Positions 37,950 to 47,500 of a DNA stretch of 64,000 nt are shown here, in pieces. The notes under the pieces were generated by a model. The model was not told the origin of the DNA. It saw nothing but the letters and a program-made list of their open reading frames with translations, and made no database searches. Where the stretch lies: NCBI RefSeq assembly GCF_900142755.1, contig NZ_FRCA01000003.1:310001-374000 (forward strand), given 5' to 3'. Source of the DNA: Halomonas cupida (GTDB taxonomy: Bacteria > Pseudomonadota > Gammaproteobacteria > Pseudomonadales > Halomonadaceae). The translations under genes were made by a program, and so were the position numbers. Position 1 is the stretch's first letter; each line of letters starts with the position of its first letter.

Positions 37950-38731
37950 GCCGACAACGCTTTGCAGGCCAGGTGATGGTCATTTCCGGGGCGGCCCAGG
38001 GCATTGGGCGTCGGGTTGCCGAGCTGGCGGGGGCTGAAGGTGCTCGCCTGGCGCTGGTGGATCGTGCAGATCTGATCCACGAGGTGGTGGGCGAGCTGTG
38101 TGAGCAGGGCCTGGAGGCTATCGCCCTGCAGGCGGACCTGGAGGCCTGGGAGGGTGCCGAGGGTGCCCTGTCCCGTGCCGTCGAGCATTACGGGCGTGTC
38201 GATATCCTCATCAACAATGTGGGTGGGGCGATCAATTTCAAACCGTTCACCGAGTTTACCGACGCCGAGATCAGTGCCGAGATTACCCGTTCGCTGATGC
38301 CGACCCTATGGTGCTGTCGCGCCGCGCTGCCGACCATGGTGGAGCAGGGCAGCGGCGTCATCGTCAATGTCTCTTCCGCGGCGACGCGTGGCATTCACCG
38401 CATTCCCTACTCCGCGGCCAAGGGGGGGATCAACGCCATCACCGCATCACTGGCTTTCGAGTACGCCGAGCACGGTATTCGCGTGGTAGCCACAGCACCG
38501 GGCGGTACCGAGGCACCACCGCGACGCATTTCTCGAGGCACGCCGGAGCCGCGTAATGAACGTGAGCGTGCCTGGTTCAAGGCACATATCGACCAGACCC
38601 GGCAGAGCTGCTTGATGGGGCGCTACGGCAGCCTGGATGAGATGGCTGCGCCCATCCTGTTTCTGGCCTCTGCTGAGGCCAGCTATATCACCGGCAATGT
38701 ACTGCCGGTCGCTGGCGGGGACCAGGGCTGA
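37946..38731 (+). CDS. benD: Benzoate cis-diol (1,6-dihydroxycyclohexa-2,4-diene-1-carboxylate) dehydrogenase
   Basis: A 261-residue short-chain dehydrogenase that oxidises and decarboxylates the diol from BenABC to catechol with NAD+. It has the cofactor motif ISGAAQGIGRRVAEL, INNVGGAIN and the catalytic YSAAKGG. The start codon overlaps the benC stop, so translation is coupled. Position in the ben cluster and the TAPGGTEAPPRRISRG region support BenD over a generic dehydrogenase. Confidence 0.95.
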   Translation: MSRQRFAGQVMVISGAAQGIGRRVAELAGAEGARLALVDRADLIHEVVGELCEQGLEAIALQADLEAWEGAEGALSRAVEHYGRVDILINNVGGAINFKPFTEFTDAEISAEITRSLMPTLWCCRAALPTMVEQGSGVIVNVSSAATRGIHRIPYSAAKGGINAITASLAFEYAEHGIRVVATAPGGTEAPPRRISRGTPEPRNERERAWFKAHIDQTRQSCLMGRYGSLDEMAAPILFLASAEASYITGNVLPVAGGDQG

Positions 38732-38792
38732 CTCCCTTTCCTCTGGCCAGGTGGCTCGGAACTTCCAACGACAACAACTCCTGGAGCACACC

Positions 38793-40046
38793 ATGAAACA
38801 CATCGAGAAAGGTGTCGGCCTCAAGTCGGCACCACGAGACTTCATCCGTGACCTCAATGCCGATAACCTGAGCGCTGGCGTGGTGGCGGGGATCTTCGGC
38901 CTCAGCGCCGGTATCATCCATATCAGTGCCGGAACCGCCGCAGGGCTGCCGCAGGAATTCACGCTGTTGTGGGTGATCAGCTATCTGATGATCAATGGCC
39001 TGTTCGGGCTTTTCATGCCGGCCTGGTACCGATTGCCGCTGCCGATGGCCAACTCCATTCCCGGTGCACTGCTGTTTGCGGCCATCATTCCGGTGGTGGG
39101 ACTCAATGCGGCTCTGGGAGCCACATTGATCGCTGGTGCCATTTCGTTGGTCGTTGGCCTGGCAGGGTGGATGAGCACTGTGATGCGGCTGATTCCGATG
39201 CCGATCGTCATGGGCATGGTGGCTGGCATCCTGCTCAAGTTCGGCACCAACATGGTGGCACCACTGGAGAACGCCATGTTGCCGGCGGTGGTGATGATCC
39301 TGTCCTACTTCCTCGCATCGCGTTACCTGCGCCGAGTGCCGCCGCTGGTGGTCACCTTGCTGGTGGGGATCGGTTATGTGGCTATCTCCGGTGCTGACTT
39401 CTCCGGTGTGGCATTCACCTTCCAACTCCCCGAATTCATCGTGCCAACCTTCACCCTTGAGGCCTTTCTGGCCTATGGCCTGCCGCTGGCGCTGATTCTG
39501 GTGGGTATGGAAACGCCGGCTGGCGTGGGTCTGGTCAAGGGGATGGGCTACAAGGAAGCCCCGGCCAATGCGATCACCGCCGTGGGCGGACTCGGGACCA
39601 TGCTCTCGGCCTTCTTCAATCTGCACAGCACCTGCATCGCTGCGCCGATGACCGGCATCTGTTCCGGGCCGGAAGCCGGTAGTCACGACAAGCGCTGGGT
39701 GGCTGCTGTCATTGTCGGCATCATCTTCATCGTGGCAGCGCCATTCTATGGCTTTCTGTTCAGTCTGATCGAGGCAATGCCCGGCTACGTCATTGCTATC
39801 ATCGCTGGCCTGGCGCTGCTGCGGGTCATCGGTTCCGCGCTGCAGATGACCTTCTCGGGCAAGCATGAAGTCGGGGCCATGTTCTCCTTCCTCATTGCGG
39901 TCTCCGGTGTGCAGATCCTGGGGATCGGAGCCTCGTTCTGGGCGCTGGTGCTGGGCGTTACGATCTCGATGCTTGTCGAATTCAAGGATTTCGAGTTCAC
40001 CATGGCGCCGCCCTGGCGCCGCAAGACCGGTGCCGAAACGCGCTGA
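38793..40046 (+). CDS. BenE-family membrane transporter
   Basis: A 417-residue inner-membrane protein with about twelve helices, of the benzoate transporter (BenE) family in the wider nucleobase-ascorbate-like group. Features include LPLPMANSIPGALLF, IPMPIVMGMVAGILLKFG and LHSTCIAAPMTGICSGPEA. The ATG at 38793 has GGAG upstream; the frame extension into benD is unsupported. A more typical BenE follows at 40231, so this copy may carry a related aromatic acid. Both lie at the end of the ben run. Confidence 0.8.
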   Translation: MKHIEKGVGLKSAPRDFIRDLNADNLSAGVVAGIFGLSAGIIHISAGTAAGLPQEFTLLWVISYLMINGLFGLFMPAWYRLPLPMANSIPGALLFAAIIPVVGLNAALGATLIAGAISLVVGLAGWMSTVMRLIPMPIVMGMVAGILLKFGTNMVAPLENAMLPAVVMILSYFLASRYLRRVPPLVVTLLVGIGYVAISGADFSGVAFTFQLPEFIVPTFTLEAFLAYGLPLALILVGMETPAGVGLVKGMGYKEAPANAITAVGGLGTMLSAFFNLHSTCIAAPMTGICSGPEAGSHDKRWVAAVIVGIIFIVAAPFYGFLFSLIEAMPGYVIAIIAGLALLRVIGSALQMTFSGKHEVGAMFSFLIAVSGVQILGIGASFWALVLGVTISMLVEFKDFEFTMAPPWRRKTGAETR

Positions 40047-40069
40047 TCGGTCACTGCAGTATCCTCCTT

Positions 40070-40098
40070 GGCCCGGGATAACCCGGGTCCTTCTTGTT
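40070..40098 (+). terminator. Terminator between the two BenE-family genes
   Basis: GGCCCGGG-ATAA-CCCGGGTC pairs over six to eight bases and is followed by CTTCTTGTT. It would end the cat-ben transcript before the second transporter. Confidence 0.65.
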
Positions 40099-40230
40099 CA
40101 AGGTTCACTGCCGGACCAGGGGTTATCCAGGTTCCGCTGGTTGAAGTAGGCTGGCTCTCCTTTCCTGCCGTGGTGCCCTTCCGCCAGGGCTCTCCTCTGG
40201 AATGATTTCTCTGTTACAGGATCGTCGCCC

Positions 40231-41463
40231 ATGACACACCCAACGTCATCCTCGAAGCCCGTCGGGCTGCTGCCGTCACTGCGCCACGACTTCTCGCTAT
40301 CGGCAATCGTGGCCGGGTTCGTGGCGGTGCTGATCTCGTACTCGGGCCCTCTGGCCATCTTCTTTCAGGCCGGGGAGGCGGCACAGGTTCCCGCGGCGAT
40401 GATGACTTCATGGGTATGGGCGATCTCGATGGGAGCGGCGTTGTCCGGCATTGTCCTGAGTCTATGGTTGCGGGTGCCGGTGGTGACGGCCTGGTCGGCG
40501 CCGGGAACGGCACTATTGGTGACGCTGTTCCCCGGGATGTCTCTGAATGAGGCCGTGGGGGCCTATATCACGGCAGCAGTACTGTTGCTGGTGATTGGCC
40601 TGTCAGGGAGTTTCGACCGATTGATGGCGCTGATTCCCAAAGGTATTGCCGCAGGGATGATGGCCGGGATCCTGTTCCAGTTCGGTCTGGGGGCCTTTCA
40701 GTCGATCCAGACGTCTCCGGCATTGGCGCTGGGCATGCTGGCGGCTTATCTGTTGTTCAAGCGGGTGTGGCCGCGCTATTGCTTGATTCTGCTGCTGATG
40801 ACGGGGGTAGTGTTGGCCGTATTGCTGGAAGGAGCCAGTCTCGAAGGTGTCGCTCTGCATGTCGCGATACCGCAGTGGATCTCGCCCGAGTGGAATCTGG
40901 CCAGTACTCTGAGCCTTGCCGTACCGCTGCTGGTGGTCAGCCTTACCGGGCAGTTCCTGCCCGGCATGGCAATCCTGCATGGAGCGGGATACTCCACCTC
41001 CGCCAGGCCGATTCTCACGGTGTCCGCGCTGACCTCGCTGGCTACGGCCTGTGCTGGCGGCATCATGACAGTCGTTGCCGCCATTACGGCGGCGATCTGC
41101 ACCGGACGAGACGCCCACGAAAACCCCGACAGGCGTTATATCGCCGGGGTCGCCAATGGTGTCTTCTATCTGATCGGAGGTCTGTTCGCCGGCACCATCG
41201 TGGCACTGTTCACTTCACTGCCGGGCGCCTTTGTTGCGGTGCTTGCTGGTCTGGCGCTGATCGGCGCCATCATGAGCAATCTGGCGGCGGTCATCGAAGC
41301 TGAGGATCACCGTGAGGCATCAGTGATCACCTTTATGGTCACTGCCTCGGGCATGAGCCTTTTCGGCCTTGGTGCTGCCTTCTGGGGCGTGGTGATCGGT
41401 GCAGTGGCGGTCAAGGTGTTGCATGGGCAAGGTGGGTGGCTGGGACGGTTGCGGCGTAGTTGA
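40231..41463 (+). CDS. benE: Benzoate/H+ symporter BenE
   Basis: A 410-residue inner-membrane transporter with about twelve helices, close to BenE of Acinetobacter: SAIVAGFVAVLISYSGPLAIFFQA near the start (quoted in part), VTAWSAPGTALL, IPKGIAAGMMAGILFQFGLGA and MTVVAAITAAICTGRDAHENP. It imports benzoate with protons. CAGGA lies nine bases before the ATG. It follows a terminator, so it may have its own promoter within the 184-base gap. Confidence 0.88.
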   Translation: MTHPTSSSKPVGLLPSLRHDFSLSAIVAGFVAVLISYSGPLAIFFQAGEAAQVPAAMMTSWVWAISMGAALSGIVLSLWLRVPVVTAWSAPGTALLVTLFPGMSLNEAVGAYITAAVLLLVIGLSGSFDRLMALIPKGIAAGMMAGILFQFGLGAFQSIQTSPALALGMLAAYLLFKRVWPRYCLILLLMTGVVLAVLLEGASLEGVALHVAIPQWISPEWNLASTLSLAVPLLVVSLTGQFLPGMAILHGAGYSTSARPILTVSALTSLATACAGGIMTVVAAITAAICTGRDAHENPDRRYIAGVANGVFYLIGGLFAGTIVALFTSLPGAFVAVLAGLALIGAIMSNLAAVIEAEDHREASVITFMVTASGMSLFGLGAAFWGVVIGAVAVKVLHGQGGWLGRLRRS

Positions 41464-41475
41464 TGCTCCGGTCTG

Positions 41476-42222
41476 TCATCGCCAGCGCAGTGGGTGCTGC
41501 AGGGTCAGTACGCCGTCTTCATCCCAATCGTTCCAGCCGCTGAAGGGGATCGGGCTCTCGTCATCGAGCTGACCGAGCCGAGTGCGCCAGGCATGCTTGA
41601 GGTTCGCGAGGTGTTGCTGAAAAGCGTCTTCTGCCTGGTAGCTGAGTCCGCCACCCTGAACGCCGAACGAGAGTTGGGGAGGCAGCACTTCCATACCCAG
41701 ATAATAGAGTGAACAGTGGGTTGGATACATCAACCTGCTGATATCACCACCTCGGCCCCAGGGGCCGAAGGCGGCCAGTGGGGACCCGGCGGTCACCGAG
41801 CTGATGGCTCGCTTGCCACTCAGCACACCACGATCATAGCGTCGACTACCCGAGTACAGGCCGCCATAGACCATCACCCGATCAAACCAACCCTTGAGCA
41901 TGGCGGGTTGGGCATGCCACCACAGCGGAAACTGCAGGATCACCAGGTCAGCCCAGTGCAGTCGTTCGATCTCGCGAGTGACGTCAGTGGCAAGCTGGTC
42001 GTTGTCATGGGCATGGCGCTGCTCGTTGAGGGGGAGAAAGCGCTGGTTGTCATGCCGCGTCTCGAAGTGACGAGGATGCTCGACGGGGTCGAAGCCTTCG
42101 CCGTAGAGGTCAGAGACACGGACCTCATGACCCTGTTCGGTAAGGGTTGTGACGGCAATATCCTTGAGTGCCGCGTTGAACGACATCGATTCCGGATGGC
42201 AGTACACGATCAGCACATTCAT
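41476..42222 (-). CDS. NAD(P)H dehydrogenase (quinone), flavodoxin-fold
   Basis: A 248-residue FMN/FAD oxidoreductase of the MdaB/NQO1 type, which reduces quinones by two electrons without forming semiquinone. The flavodoxin-like start MNVLIVYCHPESMSFNAAL, QFPLWWHAQPAMLKGWFDRV and the later SVTAGSPLAAFG are the family motifs. AGGAG and GAGAGGA precede the ATG. It is divergent from a LysR gene that probably controls it. Close to the cat/ben cluster, it could protect against quinones made from catechols, an inference. Confidence 0.9.
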   Translation of the reverse strand: MNVLIVYCHPESMSFNAALKDIAVTTLTEQGHEVRVSDLYGEGFDPVEHPRHFETRHDNQRFLPLNEQRHAHDNDQLATDVTREIERLHWADLVILQFPLWWHAQPAMLKGWFDRVMVYGGLYSGSRRYDRGVLSGKRAISSVTAGSPLAAFGPWGRGGDISRLMYPTHCSLYYLGMEVLPPQLSFGVQGGGLSYQAEDAFQQHLANLKHAWRTRLGQLDDESPIPFSGWNDWDEDGVLTLQHPLRWR

Positions 42223-42318
42223 GGTGGTCCTCTCCTGCAGGAAATGCTTGCAATGGATGCTTGCAGTGAATGACGACCAGGCTACGCTGTTCGTGATTGC
42301 AATATAATTCCCTGATTA

Positions 42319-42335
42319 TGCAAATGGAGTTTGCA
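42319..42335. promoter_or_regulatory. Palindrome at the LysR start codon
   Basis: TGCAAA-TGGAG-TTTGCA is a perfect inverted repeat spanning the ribosome-binding site and reaching the A of the start codon at 42335. It could be an autoregulatory operator or an RNA hairpin hiding the ribosome-binding site. Confidence 0.5.
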
Positions 42336-43204
42336 TGGATGAACAGTCGTTGCATTGGGATGATCTGCAGACGGTACTGGCGATTGCTCAGGCCGGCTCC
42401 CTCTCTGCTGCTGCGCGACGATTGAGTGTCAGTCATGCCACCGTATTCCGGCGCCTGGCGAAGATTGAACAGCGCCTTGAGGTAGTGCTGTTCGAACGGT
42501 TGCGCACGGGGTATTGTCCCACCCCCGCAGGTGAAGACCTGGCCCGTACAGCGGCGCGTATTGCGCAGGAAGTTGATGCTGCGACTCGTCGAGTGGTCGG
42601 GCGGGATCAGCGCCTGAGCGGTGTGATTCGGGTAACTACCACCGATACCTTGCTTCATGGCCTGTTGTCGGCTGTGTTTGCAGACTTTCAGCGCCAATAT
42701 CCGGATGTGGTGCTCGAGATAGTCGTATCCAACCAGCTTCATGACCTGGCTGCACGAGATGCCGATGTTGCCATTCGGCCCTCGAATACACCACCGGATA
42801 CGTTGATCGGACGTCGTGTTGCGACGCTCTGCCAGGCAATCTATGTCGCTGCACAAGGCTCCATGGCCGCCGATACCGCTCCAGCAACCGATTGGGCATG
42901 GGTCGATCAAGGGCTACGACCGGATGATGCTCAACTGGCCGCCTGGATGAAGCATCATGCTGATCAGGTCCGCTACCGTTGCGACAGCCTGCTGGGACGT
43001 CGTGATGCGGTACATCAAGGCCTGGGGGCAGCGATATTGCCGTGTTATCTGGGGGAGGCGGATCCCGGACTGACGCGATTGGGCAAGAGCCTTGATGAGC
43101 TGTCCGTGGACCTGTGGCTATTGGTGCACCAGGATCTGCGCCGGGTGGCACGAATCAGAGCCTTTCTCGATTTCGTTACCGATGCATTGAGACGCCTGCT
43201 GTAG
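42335..43204 (+). CDS. LysR-family regulator next to the quinone oxidoreductase
   Basis: A 289-residue LysR-type protein with HTH LSAAARRLSVSHATVFRRLA near residues 23-42 and a short effector domain with RDADVAIRPSNTPPDT and DAVHQGLGAAILPCYLGEA. TGGAG lies five bases before the ATG. It is divergent from the flavodoxin-fold oxidoreductase, its likely target. The inducer is unknown. Confidence 0.88.
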   Translation: MDEQSLHWDDLQTVLAIAQAGSLSAAARRLSVSHATVFRRLAKIEQRLEVVLFERLRTGYCPTPAGEDLARTAARIAQEVDAATRRVVGRDQRLSGVIRVTTTDTLLHGLLSAVFADFQRQYPDVVLEIVVSNQLHDLAARDADVAIRPSNTPPDTLIGRRVATLCQAIYVAAQGSMAADTAPATDWAWVDQGLRPDDAQLAAWMKHHADQVRYRCDSLLGRRDAVHQGLGAAILPCYLGEADPGLTRLGKSLDELSVDLWLLVHQDLRRVARIRAFLDFVTDALRRLL

Positions 43205-43221
43205 TCAGCAGTCAATAGCGA

Positions 43222-43395
43222 TATTAACCCGGCATGCTTCCATGTTGGATTAATGGCGGCACAGGGACGTGCCGCCGTCGGCCATCAGGCCGACGCGAGA
43301 CCGCACCACAGCAGCAGATCCGTGCATCTTCGCCAGTGTCGTGTGGGCGAAAATCAAATCGATCAGGATGAGCTATTTGATTGCCCTGTTGATAA
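43222..43395 (+). repeat. Multi-hairpin repeat, copy 4
   Basis: Full-length copy, with hairpins A, B and C intact, D carrying several unpaired changes (ACCGCACCAC against GTCGTGTGGG) and E intact (ATCAAAT / ATTTGAT). It lies 18 bases after the LysR stop codon. Ends TATTAACCCGGCA and TGCCCTGTTGATA agree with the terminal repeats of the other copies. Confidence 0.9.
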
Positions 43396-43576
43396 TAAGT
43401 CCCGTGTCGCATCATTCAGCAGGATTTCATCCTACCCTACTATCCACCGAAATTTCCCACATGGCCGGATGCGGAGTTCTGTAAGGAGTCATGGCTATGG
43501 AACGTCGTATCAAGCACTGCCCAGGAAAGGAGAACCTGAGACAGAAGCATCTCCAGCAACGACCTGTGCACAAAAG

Positions 43577-43592
43577 AAGGAAAATTCCTACA
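43577..43592. promoter_or_regulatory. BvgA-like inverted site before the response regulator
   Basis: AAGGAAAATTCCTACA holds two inverted TTCCTA-like half-sites. Closely related sites occur before the TolC-like gene (48343, 48387) and the exporter (50596). They resemble the inverted TTTCCTA heptads bound by BvgA, and the adjacent regulator is BvgA-like. Confidence 0.5.
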
Positions 43593-43593
43593 C

Positions 43594-43769
43594 TAATTGA
43601 GGGCGGCTCTGATAGGTCTGGGTCGAAAGTATTGTAATACTGCGCCTCAATTACCACTGGTCCCGCAATAGCCCGGCGCACTGTGCTGGATTGGCTAAAG
43701 TTGCCTCGATATCTTCAATCCAGCGCCAATGCGGTACTTTGATGGCTGTGACAGCTTGTCAGTCAGCCA
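43594..43769. other. Two hairpins in the leader of the two-component operon
   Basis: TAATTGAGGGCG at 43594 pairs with CGCCTCAATTA at 43643-43653, enclosing the small hairpin GTATTGTAATAC. A second, TGGCTGTGACA at 43743 with TGTCAGTCAGCCA ending at 43769, is followed by TTCTTATC. They may be terminators of upstream transcripts or leader structures. No gene is seen in 43396-43885. Confidence 0.4.
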
Positions 43770-43885
43770 TTCTTATCTGATATAACTGCATCTACGTGAC
43801 CTGGTTGGCTCGTTATGGCTTGAGCTGTCAACTGGAGAAAACTGGTCTGCTGGATGAGACTGCCGCTAAGGCTTGAAGGAGATTG

Positions 43886-44524
43886 ATGGTGTCATTCGCC
43901 AAGAGCAGTGTCGTCATTGTCGATGATCATCCCGTGATACGCATGGCACTGAGTTCGCTGCTTTCGACCAATGGACTGGAAGTGGCAGGAGAGGCCGATA
44001 ACGGGGTCGATGCCATTCAGTTGGTCAAGCAGGTGAAGCCCGCTGTTGTGGTGCTGGATATCAGTATTCCGCGTCTTGACGGCATGACGGTCATTTCTCG
44101 TGTTCGCTCCTTGCCTGAGCCACCGGATATTCTCGTGTTTACCTCGATGGCGACGCAGGTCTACAGCCGTCGCTGCTGGCAGGCCGGTGCCTCAGGCTTC
44201 GTCAACAAGGAACAGAACATGACCGCGGTACTCAATGGTATCCGGTCCATTCTCGATGGTTATCAGTATTTTCCCAAGGATGCCAAGGTATCGTCGGACG
44301 GTGAGGGCAGAGGCGACGATGGAGAACTGATTCGCTCACTTTCCGAACGCGAACTGGTGGTATTCAGCCAGATTGCTCAGGGGCGCTCGAACAAGGAAAT
44401 CTCCGATCAACTACTGATCAGTAACAAGACGGTCAGTACCTACAAGACCCGGGTCTATCAGAAGCTTGGTGTGAGTAATGTTGCCGAGTTGATTGAACTG
44501 GCAAAACGCAACGCAATCATATGA
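43886..44524 (+). CDS. LuxR-type response regulator, BvgA/EvgA-like
   Basis: A 212-residue transcription factor. The receiver domain (about 1-125) has the acidic pair Asp13-Asp14, phosphoacceptor Asp58 in VVVLDISIP, VFTSM and the lysine in GFVNKEQ. The LuxR HTH domain (about 145-212) begins LSERELVVFSQIAQGRSNKE. BvgA and EvgA have the same layout and length, and the gene is joined by ATGA overlap to a BvgS-like kinase. The ATG at 43886 has AAGGAG just upstream. It probably controls the downstream secretion genes. Confidence 0.9.
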   Translation: MVSFAKSSVVIVDDHPVIRMALSSLLSTNGLEVAGEADNGVDAIQLVKQVKPAVVVLDISIPRLDGMTVISRVRSLPEPPDILVFTSMATQVYSRRCWQAGASGFVNKEQNMTAVLNGIRSILDGYQYFPKDAKVSSDGEGRGDDGELIRSLSERELVVFSQIAQGRSNKEISDQLLISNKTVSTYKTRVYQKLGVSNVAELIELAKRNAII

Positions 44525-47500
44525 CACTCCTTCTCCTTGCCAGGCGAGCTCTTCTAGTCGGCCTGGCATTGATTCTGCTGGTGGGCTCTGCTGGACAGAC
44601 ACTGGCGGACGAACCGCCGGTGACCCGCCTGGATTTGCTGGCAAGAACTCATCAGTCACAGCGACTCGACCTATACACCGAACAGGAGCAGATGCGGATC
44701 CGGCAGTTGGGAACGCTCCATGTCGGTGTTTTCCTGTCTTCATATACGCCCTTTGAAGTGGTTTCCGATCGTACCGTGCTGGAAGGTATTTCAGCAGATG
44801 TGCTCGGCATCATTGCCGGTTTTTCTGGGCTTGAAGTTCATGTTTCCCAGTATGCTGACCGAGGCCAGGCCTTTGCCGCGTTGCGACAGGGAAAGATTGA
44901 TGTGGTGGCAACGGTGCCGGTCAATACCGGCTCCACCGAAGGGGTGGACTATACGCATCCTTACTTGAGCTCTGGTCTGGCGTTGGTCAAGTCGATATCC
45001 TCGGTCGAGGAGGAGCAGACTCCGGCCAGGGTGACGGGATACGATGAACTCAATGCCCCATGGCTGGATAGTGAAAATGTCCAGGCTGTGGTGTCGAACA
45101 CGGAGCTACGCCGTTTCGGCTCGACGCTGGATGCCATCTCGAGTCTGATCTTTGGTGATGTCGATAGTGTAGTGACGGACTCGGTATCGGCGCAGTATGT
45201 CCTCAACCAGTACTTTCCCAATGACGCACGTATCGTCGATCTGATTGACGAATCCGTCGATGTGGGGTTCGCCGTCTCTGCGAGCAACCCGGTACTGCTA
45301 TCGATTCTGAACAAGTCGATCGACTCCATCGCGCCGGAGGTCCTCAATGCGATCGTGGATCGTTGGGGAGGTGGAGGCGTGGTATCTCGTGGGCGCCTTG
45401 AACTGCCCCGTGAATGGCGCCGGTGGGTTGAGGACAACCCAGTGGTGCGGGTCGGGGTCAATGATGAGCTGGCACCATACTCCTATTATGATGCAGACAA
45501 CCGCTATGTCGGCATTACCTCGGATGTGTTGTCGCGTCTCTCAGCGCTTATCGGGATTGAATTCGAGGTAGTCCCGTTCTCGGAAATCAGGGCTGCGGTT
45601 GGCGCTTTGCAATCCGGTGATGTCGATATGCTGGCAGATTTCGCTGCCACTCCCAGTCGTCGAGAACAGTATCTGTTCAGCCGCCCGTATTTGATATCAC
45701 CCTATGCAGTCGTATCCCGAGATGATGAGATCCAGCACTATAGAGATAACCTTGGTGACCTTGTCGTGGCGCTTCCCCGTGGCCATTCGCTGATCCCATC
45801 CTTGACGCTGGAGTATCCGGAGGTCACCTTCACCGAACAGGATGACATCTGGTCGACCTATCAGGAAGTGAATGATGGTGATGCTGACCTGTCCATCCAG
45901 CCATATCGAAGCGCACACTACTTCCTTCTTCGCCAGCAGGACTCCAATCTGCACATTGATGGCATTCTTCCCGGCAAGTTTGCCAAGCTCTCATTTGCCA
46001 CCATGCATGGTGATACCACTCTGGTGGATGTCCTGAATTTCGCACTGACCAGCATACGGCCCGATGAATTGTCGAGCATGGAGAATCGCTGGCGAACCAA
46101 CCCGGTGATCAGAGTGCCGGGATGGCAGGCCTATCGCTCCATCATTGTTAGTGTGGCGCTGGTATCGCTGCTGGTGATGGCACTGTTCTTCGCCTGGAAC
46201 TTCTTTCTGCGTAAGGAGATTTCCAAACGTAAACGGGTTGAAGAGGCGCTTTCCGACCAGATTGAATTCATGACCGCCCAGATCGAAGGCACCCCCCACC
46301 CGATTTATGTCAGGGATCTTCACGGGGGGCTTTTGCGTTGCAATACCAGCTATCTGGAAGCGCTAGGTCAGGTCGAAAGCAAGGTGATGCATCGCCAACT
46401 GGATGACGTGGAAGGGCTCGATACGGCCGTCAAGGAGTCCTTGTTGAGGGACTACGATACCGTGATCGAAACACGTCAGCCGATGATTGGTGATCGAGTG
46501 CTCTCACTGGAGGGCAAGACAATAACGGTCTATCACTGGATTATTCCGTTATGCGGTCACACTGGCGATGTGCGTGGCGTCATTGGTGGCTGGATCGATG
46601 TCAGTGAGCGTTACCGCTTGATGGATGATCTCAAGGAGGCAACACGAGTCGCGGAGTCGGCCAGCCAGTACAAGAGCCGTTTTCTTGCCACCATGAGTCA
46701 CGAAATCCGTACCCTGCTGAATGCCATCATCGGGATGCTGGAGCTGGCGCGGGAACGGGGTCAGAAGGGTCTGGTGGATCATGAGGCACTGAAGATTTCA
46801 CATCAGGCATCGCGGGATCTACTGGAATTGATCGGGCATGTGCTGGACTTCTCCAAGATCGAGGCGGGGGGACTGGATCTCAAGCCTGCAAGGATGGATC
46901 CTGTTGCGTTGTGCGAATCGGTTGTCGATATCTTTCAACCACTGGCCACCGACAAGGGCATCACGCTGGAGCTCGAGGTTACAGCGAGCAAGCGTCACGA
47001 CGTCTTCGTTGACCCCAATCGTCTCAAGCAGGTCATTTCCAACCTGGTCAGTAATGCCATCAAGTTCACATCCTCGGGAGGGGTTCGAGTCGGTCTGAGC
47101 ATGACGAAAGTGGCCAGTGATATGACCGAACTGAGCATCGTCGTGGAAGACAGTGGCTGCGGTATTCCCGAGCGGGATATGGGGCGCATCTTCCAGCCCT
47201 ATACGCAGTTGTCCTCGGGGATCAATGGCACAGGACTGGGACTGGTGATCTGCAAGGGGCTGGTGGATCGCATGGGCGGCCAACTCACGCTGGAGAGTGA
47301 GGAGCATGTCGGTACACGGGTAGTGGTCGACCTGACGCTCAAGGCGATGGATTGGCCATTGCAGATTCCCGCCCATATTGATGTGTCCGAGCCGGTACCG
47401 CTGGCATCGCTGAATATGCTGGTAGTAGATGACCATGCGGCCAACCGCATGTTGCTGGAACAGCAACTGCAACAGTTGAACCAGCGAGTGACAGTCGCTG

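Noticed and set aside
38688..39866. A 392-residue antisense frame over the BenE-like gene
   Set aside because: Histidine/glutamine-rich, low-complexity translation typical of the complement of a membrane protein gene.
43427..43681. An 84-residue minus-strand frame in the gap before the response regulator
   Set aside because: No ribosome-binding site or homology; the region is better explained by hairpins and a regulatory site.
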